Part shown: piece by piece, positions 60,296 to 64,000 of the stretch
Layout of the letters: each line of letters begins with the position of its first letter
How positions within the stretch are numbered: the first letter of the stretch is position 1
Assembly: GCF_025452195.1 (NCBI RefSeq)
Contig: NZ_CP104973.1
Span: forward strand, 744,001 to 808,000
Origin: Phyllobacterium zundukense
Lineage (GTDB): Bacteria > Pseudomonadota > Alphaproteobacteria > Rhizobiales > Rhizobiaceae
Reading direction: 5' to 3'
Length of the DNA: 64,000 bases
The notes under the pieces: model-generated
What the model was told of the DNA's origin: nothing
Database searches by the model: none
The model's input: the letters and a program-made list of their open reading frames with translations, nothing else
Position numbers and translations under genes: made by a program

Positions 60296-60637
60296 ATGAC
60301 AAGAGGCCTTAATCGCCCCATCCGCCCCGGAGACCTTTTGCCTCCGATACATCCGGGTGAAATATTACGAGAAATCTATTTGGAGCCCCTCAACATGAGT
60401 GCCGGTGCTTTGGCGAAAGCACTCCACGTTCCCCGTACGCGCATCGAACGTCTGGTGACCGAGCAGACTTCCGTGACACCCGATACCGCATTACGGCTCG
60501 GCAAATTCTTTAAAACGTCTGCCGAGCTCTGGTTAGGCATGCAGACCAGCTATGATCTCAAAATTGCCCGCCGCGACAAGCAGGCCGAGATCGAGAAAAT
60601 AACAGAACTTGACGCGGCAACCCACGAGGCTGCCTAG
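60296..60637 (+). CDS. higA: HigA-family antitoxin
   Basis: The product has 113 residues. IHPGEILREIYLEPLNMSAG starts the VapI/HigA-type XRE domain; LAKALHVPRTRIERLVTEQT is the HTH and TPDTALRLGKFFKTSAELWL the following helix. Short tail only, unlike the TAC antitoxin at 1241-1666. 27 bp after higB. Binds and neutralises HigB and represses the operon. Confidence 0.92.
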   Translation: MTRGLNRPIRPGDLLPPIHPGEILREIYLEPLNMSAGALAKALHVPRTRIERLVTEQTSVTPDTALRLGKFFKTSAELWLGMQTSYDLKIARRDKQAEIEKITELDAATHEAA

Positions 60638-60739
60638 CATCCTCTACGCGCTGCTTCCGGCGTGTATCATGTGCAAACAACGCACCCTTCATATCTTGTG
60701 AGTTGACCGTGGCCGCCGTCTGGTGAAAAAGGTCTTTTC

Positions 60740-61225
60740 ATGTCCAAATTATCCGATTCCGTTCGTCACAAGAATCCCGCTCTCGGTATCATCCGGTTGC
60801 CGCATGGGCTGGATCTTGAATTGCCCTCCTATGAAACGTCAGGCTCGGCCGGCATGGACCTTCGAGCTGCCGTGCCGGAAGACCGGCCATTGCTGCTTTT
60901 GCCCGGCCGGAGAGCACTCGTGCCCAGCGGCTTGATCTTTGAAATACCACAAGGTTTCGAGGCGCAGATCCGGCCACGTTCGGGCCTCGCACTGAAAAAC
61001 GGAATTACCTGTCTCAACACCCCAGGAACGATTGATTCCGACTATCGTGGTGAGGTAAAAGTATTGCTGATCAATCTCGGCGATGACGATTTCTATGTGA
61101 CGCGCGGCATGCGTATTGCACAGGTCATCCTCGCTCCGGTCGTGCAGCTTGATGTCGAAGAACGGCAGCATGTCGGCGAGACCGTTCGAGGCGCCGGAGG
61201 ATTCGGTTCAACAGGTACGTCCTAA
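60740..61225 (+). CDS. dut: dUTP diphosphatase
   Basis: The product has 161 residues, trimeric dUTPase. Five motifs in order: [57 protein letters not shown]. Hydrolyses dUTP to dUMP and PPi, preventing uracil in DNA. The first gene of a plus-strand run; the next gene begins 29 bp later. Confidence 0.97.
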   Translation: MSKLSDSVRHKNPALGIIRLPHGLDLELPSYETSGSAGMDLRAAVPEDRPLLLLPGRRALVPSGLIFEIPQGFEAQIRPRSGLALKNGITCLNTPGTIDSDYRGEVKVLLINLGDDDFYVTRGMRIAQVILAPVVQLDVEERQHVGETVRGAGGFGSTGTS

Positions 61226-61254
61226 CATAAAGGATGTCCGCACTGGAGGTCGCC

Positions 61255-62073
61255 ATGGACAAGGGCAGGGTTTTTCGTCAGCTGCATGAAGCCCCGGGGA
61301 TATTTCTCATGCCCAACCCGTGGGATCCCGGCACAACGGTGCTGCTGGCGTCGCTGGGGTTCAAGGCACTTGCGACAAGCAGCGCGGGTTTTGCATTTTC
61401 GCGTGGCCTTCCTGACGGCGGTGTGCCGTTTGACATGATGATCCAGCATTGCAGGGATCTCATTTCTGCCACGGGCCTTCCCATGAATGCCGACCTCGAA
61501 AAGGGCAAGGGTGACAGCCCAGACAGCGCGGGCGAAACGATTTTCGCGGCCGAAGCTGCAGGGCTCGCCGGCTGTTCGATCGAAGACTATTCAGGGAACG
61601 ATCATAACCCCATCTACGATTTCTCGCTTGCCGTCGAGCGTGTCGCTGCAGCGAGTGAAGCAGCCAAGGCCTTGAAGGGCGATTTCATCTTTACCGCCCG
61701 CGCGGAAAACTTCCTGCATGGCAGACCCGATATCGACGACACGATCAAGCGGCTGCAGGCGTTCGAGGCTGCTGGTGCCGACGTTCTCTATGCGCCCGGT
61801 ATCCGCGATATCAATCTTGTCCGGCAAGTCTGCTCGTCGGTTTCCAAGCCGGTCAACGTGATGGCCGGCCCCACCTTCACGGTTGCGCAGCTTTCAGAGG
61901 CGGGCGTCAAGCGTGTATCGCTTGGTCCGTATTTGACGACCATCGCCTTTGCGGCGGTCCGGGATGCGGCGCGCGCGATGTTGGACAAAGGCACTTTTGA
62001 ATTCAGTCAACAGGCGATGCCCTTCGGCGAATTGCAGCAACTCTTTTCGCAGGGCGCAGACGAGGACATCTGA
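61255..62073 (+). CDS. Isocitrate lyase/PEP mutase superfamily protein
   Basis: The product has 272 residues. FLMPNPWDPGTTVLLASLGF and LATSSAGFAFSRGLPDG open the barrel; MNADLEKGKGDSPD and GLAGCSIEDYSGNDHNPIYD hold metal ligands. The loop Cys of true isocitrate lyases (KKCGH) is missing, as in phosphonomutase/oxaloacetase-like members. ATG 61255 has GGAGG nine bases upstream. Function within the operon: possible C-C lyase in hydroxyproline or keto-acid breakdown; uncertain. Confidence 0.85.
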   Translation: MDKGRVFRQLHEAPGIFLMPNPWDPGTTVLLASLGFKALATSSAGFAFSRGLPDGGVPFDMMIQHCRDLISATGLPMNADLEKGKGDSPDSAGETIFAAEAAGLAGCSIEDYSGNDHNPIYDFSLAVERVAAASEAAKALKGDFIFTARAENFLHGRPDIDDTIKRLQAFEAAGADVLYAPGIRDINLVRQVCSSVSKPVNVMAGPTFTVAQLSEAGVKRVSLGPYLTTIAFAAVRDAARAMLDKGTFEFSQQAMPFGELQQLFSQGADEDI

Positions 62074-62077
62074 AATA

Positions 62078-62734
62078 ATGACAAAACCCGAGCTGGTGAT
62101 TTTCGACTGTGACGGAGTTCTGGTCGATACGGAGACACTCGGCAACCACCATCTCGTCAAAATGCTCGACGCTTCCGGCTACGCAACCACTTTCGAGGCT
62201 GTCCGCAAAGATTTCTGCGGCATGCCCATGCGCGCAGTGAAAGAAAAGATCGAGGCCGAAGGCTATTCGCTTGGCGACGATTTCGTCGACCGCTGGTATC
62301 AGGCGATACCGGTCATCTTCGAAAACGGCGTCGAGGCCATCCCGCATATCGAAGAGGTCATCGCCGCGGTTCGAAAGGCGGAACTTCCCTACTGTGTTGC
62401 TTCATCGGCCAATGTCGAGAAGATGCACATCACGCTGGGCAAGACCGGTCTGATCGAGCATTTTCAAGATGTGCTCTACAGCGCCTCGATGGTTGCGCGC
62501 GGCAAGCCGTTCCCCGACCTGTTCCTGCATGCGGCCAAGGAAATGGGTTACGAGCCATCGCGGTCTGTTGTCATCGAGGACAGTGTTGCCGGAACGAAGG
62601 CGGGCACAGCCGCCGGCATGCGCGTGTTTTCCTATTGCGGCGACAAGCATGCGGACCACGAGGGTCTGGCTGCTGCCGGTGGCATACTCTTCGACGACAT
62701 GCGCAAACTACCCGCGCTACTGGGAGTCGCCTGA
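62078..62734 (+). CDS. HAD-superfamily phosphatase
   Basis: The product has 218 residues. Motifs FDCDGVLVDTETLGNHHLVK, CVASSANVEKM, ARGKPFPDLFLHAAKEMG and SVVIEDSVAGTKAG. It is a homologue of the HAD gene in the polyol operon (27370-28056), with the same FDCDGVLVD start and cap type. It lies 4 bp after the PEP-mutase-like gene, and its TGA overlaps the next ATG, so the three genes form one transcript. Confidence 0.88.
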   Translation: MTKPELVIFDCDGVLVDTETLGNHHLVKMLDASGYATTFEAVRKDFCGMPMRAVKEKIEAEGYSLGDDFVDRWYQAIPVIFENGVEAIPHIEEVIAAVRKAELPYCVASSANVEKMHITLGKTGLIEHFQDVLYSASMVARGKPFPDLFLHAAKEMGYEPSRSVVIEDSVAGTKAGTAAGMRVFSYCGDKHADHEGLAAAGGILFDDMRKLPALLGVA

Positions 62735-63738
62735 TGGCCGAGCCCTTGACCGTTGTCGACATGCACACTGGCGGTGAACCCTTGCGCATTGTTACCGGCG
62801 GTTATCCCAAACTGCCAAAGGGCACGATCCTCGAAAAGCGGGTCTATGTGCGCGAAAGGCTGGATCACCTCCGCAAGATACTGATATTCGAGCCACGCGG
62901 CCATTTTGATATGTATGGCGCGGTTCTGGTCGAGCCAAACCTGCCCGGCGCCGACCTGGCAGTGCTGTTCATGCACAATGAAGGCTACTCCACCATGTGC
63001 GGCCACGCCATCATGGCGCTTGGCCGCTACGCCGTGGACTATGGTATTGTGCCCAAGGTCGAGCCTGTGACGACGGTTCAAATCGAATGCCCGTGCGGCA
63101 TGGTCGTGGCGTCCGTCGAAGTTCGCGACGGCAAATCCGGCGGTGTATCATTCGAGAGCGTGCCTGCCTTTCTTTATGCTGGGGAGCAGATGATCGAGCT
63201 GCCGGGATTCGGCAAGATCAATTTCGATGTGGCCTATGGCGGAGCCTTCTATGCCTTGGCGGACTGTCATCAGTTTGGTCTCGAATTCGGCCGCGATCCG
63301 GCAAGGACCTTCATTGACGCTGCAACCATCCTCACCGAGGCGGTAAAGGAGGCGGTGTCGCTCGACCATCCAGACCATAAGGACCTGGCGTTTCTCTACG
63401 GATCGATCCTGACAGATGGAGCGGACGACTGGAATGAAGGCCCGACGAAGAATGTCTGCATCTTCGCCGACGCGCAGCTTGACCGCTCGCCGACGGGTTC
63501 GGGCGTGACCGCGCGGCTGGCTGCGATGTTCGCCAAAGGACAAATACGCGAAGGGAATGCGCGGATATTCGAAAGCATTGTAGGCTCACGCTTTGCGGGC
63601 TTCGTTGCCTCTACGACCAAGGCGGGCGATTTCGACGCTATTACCGCCCGCGTTTCCGGCCACGCTTATTATAGCGGCAAGGCTGAGTTTATCGTCGAGG
63701 ACGACGATCCTTTGGGCCAAGGATTTCTGGTTCTCTAG
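62734..63738 (+). CDS. trans-3-hydroxy-L-proline dehydratase (proline racemase family)
   Basis: The product has 334 residues. The first catalytic Cys is kept (YSTMCGHAIM, Cys89), but the second position is Thr (DRSPTGSG, Thr254). In this superfamily Cys/Thr enzymes are trans-3-hydroxy-L-proline dehydratases, whereas racemases and 4-hydroxyproline epimerases have Cys/Cys. The product Delta1-pyrroline-2-carboxylate is then reduced to proline. The start overlaps the HAD stop (TGATG). Confidence 0.9.
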   Translation: MAEPLTVVDMHTGGEPLRIVTGGYPKLPKGTILEKRVYVRERLDHLRKILIFEPRGHFDMYGAVLVEPNLPGADLAVLFMHNEGYSTMCGHAIMALGRYAVDYGIVPKVEPVTTVQIECPCGMVVASVEVRDGKSGGVSFESVPAFLYAGEQMIELPGFGKINFDVAYGGAFYALADCHQFGLEFGRDPARTFIDAATILTEAVKEAVSLDHPDHKDLAFLYGSILTDGADDWNEGPTKNVCIFADAQLDRSPTGSGVTARLAAMFAKGQIREGNARIFESIVGSRFAGFVASTTKAGDFDAITARVSGHAYYSGKAEFIVEDDDPLGQGFLVL

Positions 63739-63787
63739 AGCAAATTCGCTCCGTTTTCACAGGTCCAAAACCGTTGCTTGAAAATAT

Positions 63788-63843
63788 ATTAAACCAAATG
63801 GTTGACTATCGAATATTACGATGTTATTAAACCATATGGTTGA
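63788..63843 (+). promoter_or_regulatory. Two near-identical operator-like repeats for the ArsR gene
   Basis: ATTAAACCAAATGGTTGA (63788-63805) and ATTAAACCATATGGTTGA (63826-63843) differ by one base. Each contains the palindrome AACCA(A/T)ATGGTT. They are 38 bp apart; the second includes the ArsR start codon. Confidence 0.65.
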
Positions 63844-64000
63844 ATTTCAGACACCGCACCTCGACGCCGTTTTCCACGCTCTCTCCGATCCAACACGGAG
63901 GGCCATTCTTCACCGGCTGACCGAGGGCGAACGTACCGTCAGCGAGCTTGCAACGCCCTTCAACATGTCGCTCGCTGGCGCGTCGAAACATATCAAGGTG
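63836..64000 (+). CDS. ArsR-family transcriptional regulator, partial
   Basis: The first 55 residues are visible, cut by the window edge: HLDAVFHALSDPTRRAILHR, LTEGERTVSELATPFNMSLA, then GASKHIKV. This is the winged-helix ArsR pattern 'ALSDPTRRAIL...V-ELA-PF-MS-A-SKHI' of regulators that often precede AHSA1/SRPBCC genes. No metal-binding Cys in the visible part. The start codon lies within its own putative operator. Confidence 0.9.
   Translation, partial: MVEFQTPHLDAVFHALSDPTRRAILHRLTEGERTVSELATPFNMSLAGASKHIKV

Overview
The window is a piece of an alphaproteobacterial chromosome, most likely Hyphomicrobiales (Rhizobiales) close to Phyllobacteriaceae/Brucellaceae. This is inferred from the smo sorbitol/mannitol operon, PhoX behind a Pho box, RIME-like and other palindromic intergenic repeats, an anti-Shine-Dalgarno sRNA of the alpha-r type, and DUF1127 and DUF2239 proteins. 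I cannot name the species from sequence alone.

1-14.7 kb: a decayed or mosaic prophage with lower G+C than its surroundings. Phage genes lie on the minus strand: a replication initiator with iterons inside its own gene, a HK97-type major capsid protein, a terminase-small-subunit-like protein, a tape measure protein and a tail-associated protein. Small plus-strand cargo genes (lipoproteins, an excalibur protein, a GrlR-like protein, small membrane proteins) are scattered between them, several followed by their own terminators. No large terminase, portal, protease or integrase is visible. At the left end sits a three-gene operon of HigB-like toxin, HigA-like antitoxin with a C-terminal extension, and SecB-like chaperone. 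This fits a toxin-antitoxin-chaperone (TAC) module.

14.9-22 kb: a small operon of a class III nucleotide cyclase, a duplicated 2TM membrane protein and a tiny lipoprotein; then an sRNA with its own promoter, an anti-SD loop and a terminator; then an acyltransferase, a divergent AraC/SDR pair with candidate operators, ribonuclease D and an M20 dipeptidase.

22.6-36.1 kb: polA, then a long minus-strand polyol operon. In transcription order it reads SelW-like protein, SorC regulator, ABC transporter smoEFGK, sorbitol dehydrogenase smoS, mannitol dehydrogenase mtlK, a HAD phosphatase and a FGGY pentulose kinase.

36-45 kb: a DUF1579-like protein, a secreted alpha/beta-hydrolase lipoprotein, DUF2239 and lepA. 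An A+T-rich island at 42.7-44.7 kb follows, carrying an AvcD-type antiphage dCTP/dCMP deaminase interrupted by one frameshift, plus a small divergent gene.

45-64 kb: phoX, threonine dehydratase, HAD hydrolase, aspartoacylase-like enzyme, pgi, coxG-like, GMC oxidoreductase, a Na+/H+ antiporter, an acyl-CoA ligase with a histone-H1-like Lys/Ala tail, prfC, a simple higBA pair, dut, a PEP-mutase/HAD/trans-3-hydroxyproline dehydratase operon, and the start of an ArsR regulator under two perfect operator-like repeats. Four copies of a long palindromic element lie between chromosomal genes.
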